DNA of 64,000 nt from Cyclobacteriaceae bacterium (GCA_026129485.1 JAHCHY010000006.1:1-64000); one strand, 5' to 3'. Counted from the stretch's first letter, positions 35,622 through 45,206 are shown. The notes: generated by a model from the letters alone, not told the origin. Made by a program: numbers and translations.

Positions 35622-36620
35622 ATGCGCTACTCCAAAATCGTTGGCCTGGGCCATCATGTTCCGGAAACCGTTATCACCAACCAATATTTGTCTACCGTTA
35701 TGGAAACCAACGATGAGTGGATCGTGGAACGCACCGGCATTAAGGAAAGACGGTGGATGGATCCCACCAAAGATACCGTAGGCAATATGGCCGCCAAAGC
35801 TGCACGCATAGCCCTGCAACGCGCCAGCCTCACCGAAAAAGACATCGACTTTATAGTATTCGCTACCATTACACCCGACTATTTTTTTCCGGGCTCAGGC
35901 GTTTTGCTTCAGCGCGAATTAGGTTTGGAGGGCATTGGCGCGCTGGACATCCGCAACGCCTGTTCAGGGTTTATCTATGCGCTTTCCGTGGCCGACCAGT
36001 TTATAAAATCGGGCATGTATAAAACCATCCTGGTGGTGGGTGCCGAAATTCAATCTACCGCCATTGATGTTTCAACCCGCGGCCGCAACACAGCCGTAAT
36101 TTTTGCCGATGGTGCCGGGGCAGCTATTCTGCAACCGTCTGACAAACCCGGAATTCTTTCCACTCATTTACACTCGGATGGCCGCTTTGCCGAAGAGCTT
36201 TATGTGCGCGATCCGGGTAGCAGCAGGCCGCGCGAAGAACGCCAGCCCGAACAGATTTTAGACACCACACACTTTAAGGTGGTAATGAACGGCAACCAGG
36301 TATTCAAGCATGCGGTTGTTCGCTTTATGGAAGTGATCAACGAAGCGCTGCACGCCAACGGCATGAAAAAAGAAGACATCGATCTGCTGGTACCCCACCA
36401 GGCCAACCTGCGCATCAGCCAGTATATACAGGAGAAGCTTGCTTTGCGCGATGACCAGGTGTATAACAACATTATGCGCTATGGCAACACCACCGCTGCC
36501 TCCATCCCCATTGCCATGAGCGAAGCGTGGGCGGAAGGAAAGATGAAGGAAAATGACGTTATTTGTTTGGCTGCCTTTGGAAGCGGGTTCACCTGGGCTT
36601 CGGCTTTAATCCGATGGTAA
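35622..36620 (+). CDS. fabH: 3-oxoacyl-ACP synthase III (KAS III)
   Basis: Condenses an acyl-CoA primer with malonyl-ACP to start fatty acid synthesis. The 332-residue protein shows the catalytic triad: Cys114 in RNACSGFIYA, His in LVPHQANLRI near 258 and Asn in YGNTTAASIP near 288. The His and Asn segments match FabH rather than chain-elongation enzymes. It is not in a fab cluster here; Bacteroidota often carry more than one copy, so this may be the housekeeping or an accessory copy, for example for branched primers. Confidence 0.9.
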   Translation: MRYSKIVGLGHHVPETVITNQYLSTVMETNDEWIVERTGIKERRWMDPTKDTVGNMAAKAARIALQRASLTEKDIDFIVFATITPDYFFPGSGVLLQRELGLEGIGALDIRNACSGFIYALSVADQFIKSGMYKTILVVGAEIQSTAIDVSTRGRNTAVIFADGAGAAILQPSDKPGILSTHLHSDGRFAEELYVRDPGSSRPREERQPEQILDTTHFKVVMNGNQVFKHAVVRFMEVINEALHANGMKKEDIDLLVPHQANLRISQYIQEKLALRDDQVYNNIMRYGNTTAASIPIAMSEAWAEGKMKENDVICLAAFGSGFTWASALIRW

Positions 36621-36633
36621 TTTTTAATTTAGA

Positions 36634-36656
36634 ATTCCAAATTCAAGATTTGGAAT
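36634..36656. repeat. AT-rich inverted repeat after fabH
   Basis: ATTCCAAAT-TCAAG-ATTTGGAAT, a perfect 9-bp inverted repeat 14 bp after the fabH stop. The surrounding sequence (TTTAATTTAGAATTC before, AATTTTGAATC after at 36668-36678) resembles the repeat at 42651-42700. Confidence 0.5.
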
Positions 36657-36685
36657 AGCGCACCAATAAATTTTGAATCTAAACA

Positions 36686-36910
36686 ATGAAAACAACCTCC
36701 TATAATCCCAGTCCGCTTGAAGTTGACTTTGCCAACGCGCTAATGATCTTACAAAAACAGATTGAAGAACATCTGCAGGACAATGAAATTGTAAAGGCAG
36801 AGCCTAACATTACCCGCGATAACCCAATGGTAAAATTTAACCTCGTGGATAAGGATGGCGATCCGCACGAAATCGTGATTCGCATCGTTCAGATCCCGGA
36901 CAAGTTTTAA
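36686..36910 (+). CDS. Conserved-type hypothetical protein (74 aa)
   Basis: A 74-residue soluble acidic protein with no signal peptide or membrane segment. The first half is helical (DFANALMILQKQIEEHLQDNEI), the second half beta-rich (MVKFNLVDKDGDPHEIVIRIVQIPDKF). No family recognised. It lies between fabH (65 bp) and the gntP-like gene (10 bp), in the same direction, so it may be co-transcribed with the latter. Codon use is like its neighbours. Confidence 0.6.
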   Translation: MKTTSYNPSPLEVDFANALMILQKQIEEHLQDNEIVKAEPNITRDNPMVKFNLVDKDGDPHEIVIRIVQIPDKF

Positions 36911-36920
36911 GCCGGCCGCC

Positions 36921-38237
36921 ATGTCCATACTCATTATAGTAGTATGTATTGCGTTGCTGGTAGCCCTCATCTCATGGTTAAAAGTAAACCCGTTCCTTTC
37001 CTTTCTTGTCGTTTCCATCCTGGCAGGTTTACTGCTGGGCATTGAAGCATCCAAAATCAGCGCCTCCGTACAAAAAGGCGTAGGCGATATGCTGGGCTCG
37101 TTAGCCATCGTGGTGATTGCCGGAGCCATGCTGGGCAAGCTGGTGGCAGAAAGTGGCGCTGCGCAACGCATCTCATCCGGGCTTACCAAGGTTTTCGGAG
37201 AAAAAAACCTGCAATGGGCATTGATGACAACCGGCTTTGTTATCGGCATTCCCCTGTTCTATAATGTAGGCTTTGTGCTGGTATTTCCGCTTATTGCTTC
37301 TATCGTTTACCGGTACAAGCTACCCGCTGTGTACATCGGGTTGCCCATGATGGCCGCACTCTCGGTAACACATGGCTTTCTTCCTCCTCATCCTTCGCCC
37401 ACTGCATTGGTAGCCCAGTTCAATGCACACATGGGCACAACCCTGTTATATGGCTTTGCCATTGCTATTCCAACCGTGCTGATAGCCGGTTTACTTTATT
37501 CCAAAACACTGAGAGGAATTCAAACCACCCTGATCAAAACTTTTCAATCAGAGGGTTTACCCGAAGATCAGCTACCCGGGTTAGGCAACAGCTTGCTTTC
37601 AGCATTGCTGCCGGTAATTTTTCTTACTGCCACTACATTATTAAACCCGTATGTAAACGAAGGTTCCGCTTTTAAGCCTGCGCTTATCTTTTTGAGCGAT
37701 CCTGCCATTGTCATGCTTATCTCCTTAGGTGTAGCTACTTTCTCGCTCGGCATCTTTCGCGGTCAAACCACCAGGCACATCATGAACATTTATGGCGATG
37801 CCGTAAAAGATGTGAGCATGATCCTGCTGATCATGGGTGGGGCCGGTGGATTGAAGCAGGTTTTATTAGACAGCGGCATCAGCCATGAAGTAGCCGGGTT
37901 ACTTGAAGGATTTAATGCGCATCCGCTGGTGCTGGGGTGGATTATTGCCTGCATCATTCGCGTTTGTGTAGGTTCCGCCACGGTAGCCGGGCTTACTGCT
38001 GCCGGCATTATGCTGCCCTTTATCGGGCGGCCGGGTGTTGATCCTAACCTGATGGTGCTTTCTATTGGCGCAGGCAGCCTGATGTTCTCGCATGTGAACG
38101 ATGCCGGGTTCTGGCTGTTCAAAGAATACTTTAATCTCAGTATCCGCGATACGGTACGATCATGGTCGGTAATGGAAACCATTGTGGCCGTATGCGGATT
38201 GGCCGGTGTGATGCTGATCAATGCATTTTTGAACTGA
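36921..38237 (+). CDS. GntP family permease
   Basis: A 438-residue inner-membrane symporter of the gluconate:H+ symporter family with about 12 hydrophobic segments. The conserved GIPLFYNVGFVLVFPL (about 110-125), SVTHGFLPPHPSPTALV (about 150-166), and C-terminal GSLMFSHVNDAGFWLFKEYF (about 388-407) motifs are clear. GntP members carry gluconate, D-serine or other hydroxy acids. Its neighbours (RidA-like, D-threonine-aldolase-like, M19 dipeptidase) argue for a D-amino or hydroxy-amino acid as substrate rather than gluconate. Confidence 0.9.
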   Translation: MSILIIVVCIALLVALISWLKVNPFLSFLVVSILAGLLLGIEASKISASVQKGVGDMLGSLAIVVIAGAMLGKLVAESGAAQRISSGLTKVFGEKNLQWALMTTGFVIGIPLFYNVGFVLVFPLIASIVYRYKLPAVYIGLPMMAALSVTHGFLPPHPSPTALVAQFNAHMGTTLLYGFAIAIPTVLIAGLLYSKTLRGIQTTLIKTFQSEGLPEDQLPGLGNSLLSALLPVIFLTATTLLNPYVNEGSAFKPALIFLSDPAIVMLISLGVATFSLGIFRGQTTRHIMNIYGDAVKDVSMILLIMGGAGGLKQVLLDSGISHEVAGLLEGFNAHPLVLGWIIACIIRVCVGSATVAGLTAAGIMLPFIGRPGVDPNLMVLSIGAGSLMFSHVNDAGFWLFKEYFNLSIRDTVRSWSVMETIVAVCGLAGVMLINAFLN

Positions 38238-38246
38238 TTCTTTTTT

Positions 38247-38717
38247 ATGGATACGCTTACTCCTGATCAACGCTTTGCACAGCTTAACCTTACCTTACCT
38301 CCGGCACCGACTCCGTTAGGTGTATACAAGCCCTTTCTTATTGTTGATAAGTTTGTGTATGTATCCGGGCACGGAACAGTTAAAGAAGACCGCAGCCTGA
38401 TCATTGGAAAAGTAGGCGTTGATTTGAATGCCGATGAAGCCAAGCTTGCCGCACAACAGGTTGGGCTGGCCATATTAGCCACGCTAAAGGCAAACCTCGG
38501 CAGCTTCAATAAAATCAGGCGTGTAATCAAAGTATTGGGTATGGTAAATGCCGTACCGGAGTTTGAGCGACATCCTTTTGTAATAAACGGATGCAGTGAA
38601 TTATTCGCCAAGGTATGGGGGCCGGATAATGGCGTGGGCGTACGCAGCGCAGTGGGCATGGGCTCGTTGCCGGATAATATTCCGGTCGAAATTGAGGCGG
38701 TGTTTGAGCTGGAATAA
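38247..38717 (+). CDS. RidA/YjgF-like protein (long form)
   Basis: A 156-residue member of the YjgF/YER057c/UK114 superfamily, longer than canonical RidA (about 128). It has FVYVSGHGTV (about 32-41) and a conserved Arg in GVRSAVGMGSLP near 131, the residue that binds imine carboxylates in RidA. RidA removes reactive 2-aminoacrylate released by PLP dehydratases. Its position between the GntP permease (9 bp) and a PLP enzyme that may act on D-hydroxyamino acids (13 bp) fits such a detoxification role. Confidence 0.83.
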   Translation: MDTLTPDQRFAQLNLTLPPAPTPLGVYKPFLIVDKFVYVSGHGTVKEDRSLIIGKVGVDLNADEAKLAAQQVGLAILATLKANLGSFNKIRRVIKVLGMVNAVPEFERHPFVINGCSELFAKVWGPDNGVGVRSAVGMGSLPDNIPVEIEAVFELE

Positions 38718-38730
38718 ATTGAACAACATC

Positions 38731-39834
38731 ATGAAGAGCTGGTACGAAATCAAAAACATAAACGAGCTGGATTCCCCTGCCCTTGTGGTCTATCCCGATC
38801 GTGTAAAAGAAAACATCCGGATATTAAAGCAATTTGTGCCCGATGTATCCCGATTGCGGCCGCATGTAAAAACCAATAAATGTGCACAGGTGTGTAAGCT
38901 GATGATGGACGAAGGCATTTACAAGTTTAAATGCGCCACCATTGCCGAAGCCGAAATGCTGGGCAATCTGAATGCGAAAGATGTATTGCTGGCCTATCAG
39001 CCGGTTGGCCCGAAAGTCAACAGGTTGGTTGAAGCGGTCAAGAAATTTCCGGCAACAAAATTTTCCTGCCTGATTGACAGCTTCGATGCAGCACAGGCAA
39101 TTTCCAATGCTGCCCAAACACAAAGCATCCGGCTAACTGTATTTATAGATGTAAATGTGGGTATGAATCGTACCGGTATTGCCCCGGAACAAGTCCCATC
39201 ACTCTATAATCAATGCGAATCCTTACCGGGAATTGAGATTACGGGTCTTCATGCCTATGACGGCCACCTGCGCGATACTGACCTTAATCTCCGAAAAGAA
39301 AAATGCGATGCCGGTTTTGCCGGAGTTGCCGCTATTCATTCCCAACTGGAAAATCAATACAACAAAAAGCTGGTTATTGTTGCCGGTGGCACACTATCAT
39401 TTCCCATACATGCACAACGGCAGCCTGTAGAATGCAGTCCCGGTACGTTTATATTCTGGGATAAAGGCTACCAGCAAATTTTACAGGAGCAACCGTTTTT
39501 GTTTGCCGCATTGGTTGTTACACGCATTATTTCCAACCCGGCACCCGGCATATTCACCACCGATCTTGGTCATAAAGCCATTGCTTCCGAAAATCCATTG
39601 GCAAGCCGGGTTTATTTTCTGAACGCAGAAGGGCTTGAACCCATCGGGCACAGCGAAGAGCATCTTGTACTGAAGACCTCGGTTTCATCACTTAAAGTGG
39701 GCGATGTACTGTACGGAGTTCCGCACCACATCTGCCCTACCGTTGCCCTGCACGAAACATTGGCAGTGGTTGAAAATCATACCGTAACCGGAAGCTGGGA
39801 CATAATCGCCCGGAAAAGAAAAATTTCAATCTGA
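38731..39834 (+). CDS. D-threonine aldolase-like PLP enzyme (DSD1/alanine racemase fold)
   Basis: A 367-residue fold-type III PLP enzyme. The cofactor Lys lies in RLRPHVKTNKCAQVCKL (Lys at about 45). GLHAYDGHLRD near 173-183 and a C-terminal metal-binding segment HICPTVALHE (His and Cys, about 331-340) match D-threonine aldolases and D-serine dehydratases, which split or dehydrate D-beta-hydroxy amino acids using a divalent metal. The ATG at 38731 lies 13 bp after the RidA-like stop; longer forms would overlap that gene. Exact substrate undetermined. Confidence 0.87.
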   Translation: MKSWYEIKNINELDSPALVVYPDRVKENIRILKQFVPDVSRLRPHVKTNKCAQVCKLMMDEGIYKFKCATIAEAEMLGNLNAKDVLLAYQPVGPKVNRLVEAVKKFPATKFSCLIDSFDAAQAISNAAQTQSIRLTVFIDVNVGMNRTGIAPEQVPSLYNQCESLPGIEITGLHAYDGHLRDTDLNLRKEKCDAGFAGVAAIHSQLENQYNKKLVIVAGGTLSFPIHAQRQPVECSPGTFIFWDKGYQQILQEQPFLFAALVVTRIISNPAPGIFTTDLGHKAIASENPLASRVYFLNAEGLEPIGHSEEHLVLKTSVSSLKVGDVLYGVPHHICPTVALHETLAVVENHTVTGSWDIIARKRKISI

Positions 39835-39837
39835 TCT

Positions 39838-40905
39838 ATGCAGCATTTCATTATTGATGCACATCTTGATCTGAGCATGAATGCGATGGAGTGGAATCGC
39901 GACTTGCGCAAATCCATTTCAGAAATCCGGCAACGTGAAAATCATCTTACCGATAAGCCCGATCGCGGCAAAGGCGTGGTCAGCTTTGAAGAACTGCGCA
40001 AGGGAAACATCGGGCTGGTAGTGGCCACGCAGATTGCACGTTATGTAGCTCCTGGTAATGCTTTACCCGGCTGGCACTCGCCCGAACAGGCATGGGCACA
40101 CACACAGGCACAACGCGCCTGGTATGCTGAAATGGAAAGAGCCGGTGAATTGAAAGCCATTACCGATCTTCCATCGCTTGAAGCACACCTGGAAGATTGG
40201 ACGACCGAAAAGCCCATTGGTTATATCTTAAGCCTCGAGGGCGCTGACTCACTGGTTACACTTAAGCATCTTGAAATTGCTTATCAGTACGGACTGCGTG
40301 CCATTGGCCCCGCCCATTACGGCCACGGCCGGTATGCACAGGGCACCGATGCTACCGGTGGTATGGGCTCAAAAGGAAAAGAGCTGCTGAAAGAAATGGA
40401 ACGGCTCAACATCATTCTGGATGCCACTCATCTGTGCGATGATTCCTTCTGGGAAGCTATGGATAATTTCAATGGAGCGGTATGGGCCAGTCATAACAAC
40501 TGCCGCGTGCTGGTGAATCACAACCGGCAGTTCAGCGATGAGCAGATTAAAGAATTGATTGAACGTGGTGCCGTAATTGGTGGTGTGCTGGATGCGTGGA
40601 TGCTCGTACCCGACTGGGTTCGGGGAAAGTCCACACCACAAAGCATGAATTGCACATTAGAAAAGTTGATTGACCATTACGATCACATCTGCCAGCTGGC
40701 CGGCAATTCCCTGCACATTGGTATAGGTTCCGATCTGGACGGAGCTTTCGGCAAAGAGCAATGCCCGACAGATATTGAAACGATTGCCGACCTTCAAAAA
40801 ATTTCCACGTTACTTTCACAACGCGGGTACACCCGGCAGGACATTGAGAATGTAATGCATGGCAATTGGTTACGGTTTTTAAGAAGGGTCTGGAAACCTC
40901 ATTAG
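39838..40905 (+). CDS. Membrane dipeptidase-type M19 hydrolase
   Basis: A 355-residue amidohydrolase-fold enzyme. The HxD metal pair is at residues 8-10 (DAHLD), LSLEGAD (bridging Glu) near 130, ILDATHLCD and WASHNN (two further His) near 197 and 220, and IGIGSDLDGAF near 298 carries the final Asp. M19 enzymes cleave dipeptides with a C-terminal D-residue or D-Ala-D-Ala-like substrates. No signal peptide is seen, so it is cytoplasmic. It starts 3 bp after the D-threonine aldolase-like gene and probably feeds it. Confidence 0.9.
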   Translation: MQHFIIDAHLDLSMNAMEWNRDLRKSISEIRQRENHLTDKPDRGKGVVSFEELRKGNIGLVVATQIARYVAPGNALPGWHSPEQAWAHTQAQRAWYAEMERAGELKAITDLPSLEAHLEDWTTEKPIGYILSLEGADSLVTLKHLEIAYQYGLRAIGPAHYGHGRYAQGTDATGGMGSKGKELLKEMERLNIILDATHLCDDSFWEAMDNFNGAVWASHNNCRVLVNHNRQFSDEQIKELIERGAVIGGVLDAWMLVPDWVRGKSTPQSMNCTLEKLIDHYDHICQLAGNSLHIGIGSDLDGAFGKEQCPTDIETIADLQKISTLLSQRGYTRQDIENVMHGNWLRFLRRVWKPH

Positions 40906-40983
40906 AAACCGCTTTACTTTTCACATAATATTCCTAACCCGGAAGAGTAGTTTTCGTACCTTACATTGTTGAACCGTGAGATT

Positions 40984-42636
40984 ATGAGATTTTGGAAGAA
41001 AAAATGGGCCATTGCCGCCCTCGCAGTTGCAGGCATTGTCGGGTTCTCGTTCACATCCCCCGCTGAGCGTTATTTCGAAATAGCCAAAAACTTAGACATT
41101 TTCGCTTCGCTTTTCAAGGAAGTAAATGCTTTGTATGTAGATGAAGTCAATCCCAACAAAGCTATTCGTACGGGCATTGACGCCATGCTTGAATCGCTCG
41201 ATCCCTACACCAATTTTATTTCAGAAGATGAGGTGGAAGACTTCCGCACCCTGAACACCGGCCAGTACGGAGGCATTGGCGCAGTAACCCGCCCTATCGG
41301 CAAACGCACAGTGGTAACCATGGTGTATGAAAATTATCCTGCCTACAAAAGCGGTCTGCGCATAGGCGATGAGATTTTAAAAATAAATGGTCTTGAGCTG
41401 GCGCGGCTTACTGCAGAAGAAGCTAACCATATAATGCGCGGGCAGGTGGGCACCCCCGTTAATCTCACCATAAAAAGAACCGGAGTAGATAAGCCGATGG
41501 AGCTGGAGTTTAAACGCGAGAAGATCAAGATCAGCAACGTGCCCTACTTTGGTATGCTGGCGCCCGATATGGGATACATCCGGCTTACCGAGTTTACACC
41601 CGATGCCGGTAAGGAAGTAAGGAATGCCTTGATCAGCCTGAAAGAAAAAGGAGCGAAATATTTAGTGCTTGATCTTCGCGGCAACCTCGGGGGCTTATTG
41701 CACGAAGCGGTAAACATTTGCAACCTGTTCATCCCGAAAGGGAAAAAGGTTGTTGATACCAAGGGCAAAGTGGAAGAAAACAACATCACCTACGAAACCC
41801 TTAACGCTCCTGTTGACCTCGATATCCCGGTAGCGGTATTGATCAATCGCAGCAGCGCTTCTGCATCCGAGATTGTGGCAGGCACATTGCAGGATTATGA
41901 TCGCGGGGTGATACTGGGCGAGCGTTCTTTTGGAAAAGGCCTGGTACAGGTTCCGCGCTTACTGTCTTACAACTCGCAGGTAAAAATTACTACAGCCAAA
42001 TACTATACACCTACCGGCCGGTGCATCCAGGTATTGGATTATACGCACCGGAGGGAAGATGGCAGTGTGGCTTCAATCCCTGATTCACTGAAAAAAGAAT
42101 TTCGCACCACACGTGGCCGCAAGGTTTATGATGGCGGTGGCATTGAACCCGATATTGCAATCCCGGTTACGGAGGATGCCACCATTACGAAAGTTGTTTA
42201 CCTGAACGGATTTATTTTTGATTATGCTACCGGGTATGCGCACCAGCATCCTACCCTGCCGGAGCCCCGTACATTTTCACTTACCGATAAAGAGTATGCG
42301 GATTTTGTAAGTTGGATGAAACCAAAAGATTACTCCTTTCAATCACCGGTTGAAACCGAGCTGGAGGAATTGATTGCTGAGGCTACTAAAGAAAAATCAT
42401 ACCCGGAGCTGAAGAGTAACATCGAGCAGATACAGGCTAAGCTGAAAGACCTGCGCAAGAACGAATTGCTCAACCATAAAGACGCCATCAAAGCATTGCT
42501 GGAACGGGAGATTGCCTCCCGCTACTATTTTGAGCGCGGAGCCGTGGAAGCTACCTTTAAGTACGACAAGGAAATTAAGGCTGCTATGGATGTGTTACGA
42601 AACCAGCCTGAATACAAACGGATTCTCAAAATCTGA
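40984..42636 (+). CDS. S41 family C-terminal processing peptidase
   Basis: A 550-residue periplasmic protease with an N-terminal membrane or signal segment (about 6-26). A PDZ domain spans about 90-170 (GIGAVTR..., PAYKSGLRIGDEILKING), followed by the Ser/Lys catalytic core: the Ser lies in NRSSASASEIVAG near 293 and Lys in GERSFGKGLVQ near 318. C-terminal 150 residues are helical and typical of Bacteroidota members. It trims or degrades envelope proteins. The ATG at 40984 is preferred to the upstream TTG codons. Confidence 0.92.
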   Translation: MRFWKKKWAIAALAVAGIVGFSFTSPAERYFEIAKNLDIFASLFKEVNALYVDEVNPNKAIRTGIDAMLESLDPYTNFISEDEVEDFRTLNTGQYGGIGAVTRPIGKRTVVTMVYENYPAYKSGLRIGDEILKINGLELARLTAEEANHIMRGQVGTPVNLTIKRTGVDKPMELEFKREKIKISNVPYFGMLAPDMGYIRLTEFTPDAGKEVRNALISLKEKGAKYLVLDLRGNLGGLLHEAVNICNLFIPKGKKVVDTKGKVEENNITYETLNAPVDLDIPVAVLINRSSASASEIVAGTLQDYDRGVILGERSFGKGLVQVPRLLSYNSQVKITTAKYYTPTGRCIQVLDYTHRREDGSVASIPDSLKKEFRTTRGRKVYDGGGIEPDIAIPVTEDATITKVVYLNGFIFDYATGYAHQHPTLPEPRTFSLTDKEYADFVSWMKPKDYSFQSPVETELEELIAEATKEKSYPELKSNIEQIQAKLKDLRKNELLNHKDAIKALLEREIASRYYFERGAVEATFKYDKEIKAAMDVLRNQPEYKRILKI

Positions 42637-42650
42637 ACAGTTTTATCATT

Positions 42651-42700
42651 CAGGATTCAAAATTTAAAACCGGAAACCCAATCTTAAATTTTGAATCCTG
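42651..42700. repeat. Perfect 17-bp inverted repeat between S41 protease and glnN
   Basis: CAGGATTCAAAATTTAA (42651-42667) and its exact reverse complement (42684-42700) flank a 16-nt loop. It lies between two convergent genes. It lacks a long T-tract but could form a bidirectional hairpin end. Its TTCAAAATT/AATTTTGAA core recurs at 33126-33146 inside leuS and near 36668. Confidence 0.7.
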
Positions 42701-42708
42701 GATTTAAC

Positions 42709-44871
42709 TCATCTCAAAAACAATAACTCCCGGTATTTAACCAACGGCCAGTCTTCATCATCCACCAGCAGCTCCAGCTTATCCACCGCATCGCGGATTT
42801 TTTCAAAGTACTTTTCCTTCACATCATCGCAGTAGCCGATAGCGCGCTTATGCGTATCGGTAACTTTATTAAGGCGCTTGCGCTCTTCAATCATTTCGCG
42901 CACACCTACCTTAATGGTTTCAATGTGCCCGGAGATTTCCTTAATGGTTTGCGTTACGGCAGTATTATCGATACCCAAGCCTTTTAACCCGTTGGCATTA
43001 TTGATCAGCTTGTTCTGATACGCAATGGCGGTGGGAATAATATGGTTCATAGCCAAATCGCCAATTACACGGGCTTCGATCTGCACGCGCTTGATATAGC
43101 TTTCCAGCTTGATCTCATTGCGGGCCTCCGCTTCCTTGTGGCTCATTACTTCATGCTTCTCGAACAAAGTCAATGATTTTTTTGACACATAGGCTTCAAT
43201 AGCGCGCGGCATATTTTTGATATTGCTCAGGCCGCGTTTTCCTGCTTCTTTCACCCACTCGTCAGAATAGCCATCGCCTTCAAATCGAATAGCTTTTGAT
43301 TCCTTGATGTACTTGCGTAATACGTTTACAATCGCGAGGCGCTTTTCCTCACCTTTATCAATTTCTTTTGAAACCGTTTCAAACAGTTGGGTAAGCTGTT
43401 CGGCCACGATCAGGTTGAGCACGGCCATCGGGGTAGCACAGTTATCCGAGCCGCCTACTGCACGGAACTCGAATTTATTTCCCGTAAAGGCAAATGGCGA
43501 AGTACGGTTGCGATCAGTGGCATCCAATATAATTTCCGGGATCTGATCGATGCCCAGCTTCATATACATATTATCGCCTTTCTCAATTTTTATATTCCCA
43601 TTGGTTTCGAGCTCATCCAGCACAGCAGTCATTTGCGAACCGATAAATACCGATACAATGGCCGGGGGCGCTTCATTTGCACCCAGACGGAAATCATTGC
43701 CCGCAGTGGCAATGCTGGCGCGCAGCAGGTCGGCATGCTCATACACAGCCTTAATGGTAGTAACAAAGAATGTCAGGAAGAGCAGGTTATCGCGCGCAGA
43801 GCTGGATGGCGCATACAGGTTAACGCCTGTATCGGTAATCAGCGACCAGTTGTTGTGCTTACCGCTTCCGTTCAGGCCGGCAAACGGTTTTTCATGGAAC
43901 AATATTTTCAGGTTATGCTTGTCGCCCACACGGCTGATCACATCCATCATAAGCTGGTTATGATCGTTGGCCACATTTACTTCTTCAAACAACGGGGCTA
44001 CTTCAAACTGGCTTGGCGCTACTTCGTTATGACGGGTGCGCACGGGGATACCCAGCTTCCAGCATTCAATTTCAAAGTCGCGCATAAAATCATACACGCG
44101 ACCCGGAATAGTGCCAAAGTAGTGGTCCTCCAACTGCTGCCCACGAGCCGGGGCATGGCCAAACACCGTGCGACCAGCCATCACCAGGTCCGGGCGTGCG
44201 TTGAACAACGCCTTGTCCACTGCAAAATACTCCTGCTCAGGCCCCAGTGATGCCACCACATGCTGAATGTCTTTATCAAATAACTGGCACACTTTGGTAG
44301 CGGCAATATCAACGGCTTTCAATGCCTTTAACAAAGGCGACTTGGTATCTAATGTTTCGCCTGTGTAGGAAACAAATATGGTGGGGATGCTCAGGGTCTT
44401 TCCATACAGGAACATGGGTGAGGTCGGATCCCATGCGGTATAACCGCGCGCTTCAAATGTGCTGCGGATACCGCCACTGGGGAATGAAGAAGCATCCGGC
44501 TCCTGCTGAACCAGCTCGCTTCCTTTAAATTTCTCAATCCCGGAAAGGGCATCAAAAAATGAATCGTGCTTTTCGGCAGTTCCGCCTGTCATGGGCTGGA
44601 ACCAGTGTGTAAAGTGCGTAGCGCCTTTTGCAATAGCCCACGATTTGGCTGCCGAGGCAACAGCATCGGCAGTAGCCTCATCGATCTTTTCGTGGTTTTT
44701 GATTGCATGACTGACCTTTTTGAAAACGGCCGGGGCCAAAGTGGCGCGCATCTGCTCCATGCCAAATACATTCTCACCAAAGAACTGGGAAATGTGGGGT
44801 GTTGTAGCATCTACGTGCACTTTAGGGCGTTCATTCAGTTTTTTAAGAGCTTCAAATCGTAATTGCGCCAT
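42709..44871 (-). CDS. glnN: Glutamine synthetase type III
   Basis: Makes glutamine from glutamate, ammonia and ATP. At 720 residues it fits the long GSIII form usual in Bacteroidota. The N-terminal GSIII-specific region includes FGENVFGMEQMRATL (about 29-43) and THFTHWFQPMTGGTAEKHD (about 80-98). LGPEQEYFAVDK near 205-216 (metal Glu residues), GSGKHNNWSL near 335 and NRTSPFAFTGNKFEFRAVGG near 450 complete the active site. It is monocistronic with a clear promoter at 44900-44928. Confidence 0.96.
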   Translation of the reverse strand: MAQLRFEALKKLNERPKVHVDATTPHISQFFGENVFGMEQMRATLAPAVFKKVSHAIKNHEKIDEATADAVASAAKSWAIAKGATHFTHWFQPMTGGTAEKHDSFFDALSGIEKFKGSELVQQEPDASSFPSGGIRSTFEARGYTAWDPTSPMFLYGKTLSIPTIFVSYTGETLDTKSPLLKALKAVDIAATKVCQLFDKDIQHVVASLGPEQEYFAVDKALFNARPDLVMAGRTVFGHAPARGQQLEDHYFGTIPGRVYDFMRDFEIECWKLGIPVRTRHNEVAPSQFEVAPLFEEVNVANDHNQLMMDVISRVGDKHNLKILFHEKPFAGLNGSGKHNNWSLITDTGVNLYAPSSSARDNLLFLTFFVTTIKAVYEHADLLRASIATAGNDFRLGANEAPPAIVSVFIGSQMTAVLDELETNGNIKIEKGDNMYMKLGIDQIPEIILDATDRNRTSPFAFTGNKFEFRAVGGSDNCATPMAVLNLIVAEQLTQLFETVSKEIDKGEEKRLAIVNVLRKYIKESKAIRFEGDGYSDEWVKEAGKRGLSNIKNMPRAIEAYVSKKSLTLFEKHEVMSHKEAEARNEIKLESYIKRVQIEARVIGDLAMNHIIPTAIAYQNKLINNANGLKGLGIDNTAVTQTIKEISGHIETIKVGVREMIEERKRLNKVTDTHKRAIGYCDDVKEKYFEKIRDAVDKLELLVDDEDWPLVKYRELLFLR

Positions 44872-44899
44872 ATAGTGGTTGTTTAAAGGTAGATTGGCT

Positions 44900-44928
44900 C
44901 AAAATTATAGTTTTCTATTCAGAACCAA
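44900..44928 (-). promoter_or_regulatory. Promoter of glnN
   Basis: Read on the minus strand: TTG at 44928-44926, an 18-nt spacer and TAATTTTG at 44907-44900, an exact TAnnTTTG box, 28 bp before the ATG. In the rest of the 335-bp gap up to 45206 I see no gene, tRNA or strong hairpin. Confidence 0.7.
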
Positions 44929-45206
44929 GGTCAATAGAAACCTTAAATCCAAAAAAATATATACCAAATAAACAGGTAAGGGTCTAAAATTAACCTAACA
45001 ACAATTAGGCGTGATGCCTGACGACCGGCTTCTTATGACCCACCAGCGCCCGGTAAACAGGCTACGATCCTGAAATTTAAACTCCAAAACAAGGACGTTT
45101 AACCGTTTTGCAAACCATTTCGTCTTGAGTTAAGCTGAAATTTTTGGCCTCGTACAAACTAAAATGTTTGTTTTTACGTCTAACCATTCAAAGCAAAAGA
45201 GAAGGT

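Noticed and set aside
43387-44250. A 287-codon plus-strand open frame antisense to glutamine synthetase III.
   Set aside because: Shadow of a strongly conserved gene; the translation has no signal, domain or promoter.
44929-45206. Search for a regulatory RNA or riboswitch in the gap between glnN and the 45207 ORF.
   Set aside because: No strong hairpin, no known riboswitch core and no promoter box besides the glnN one were found.
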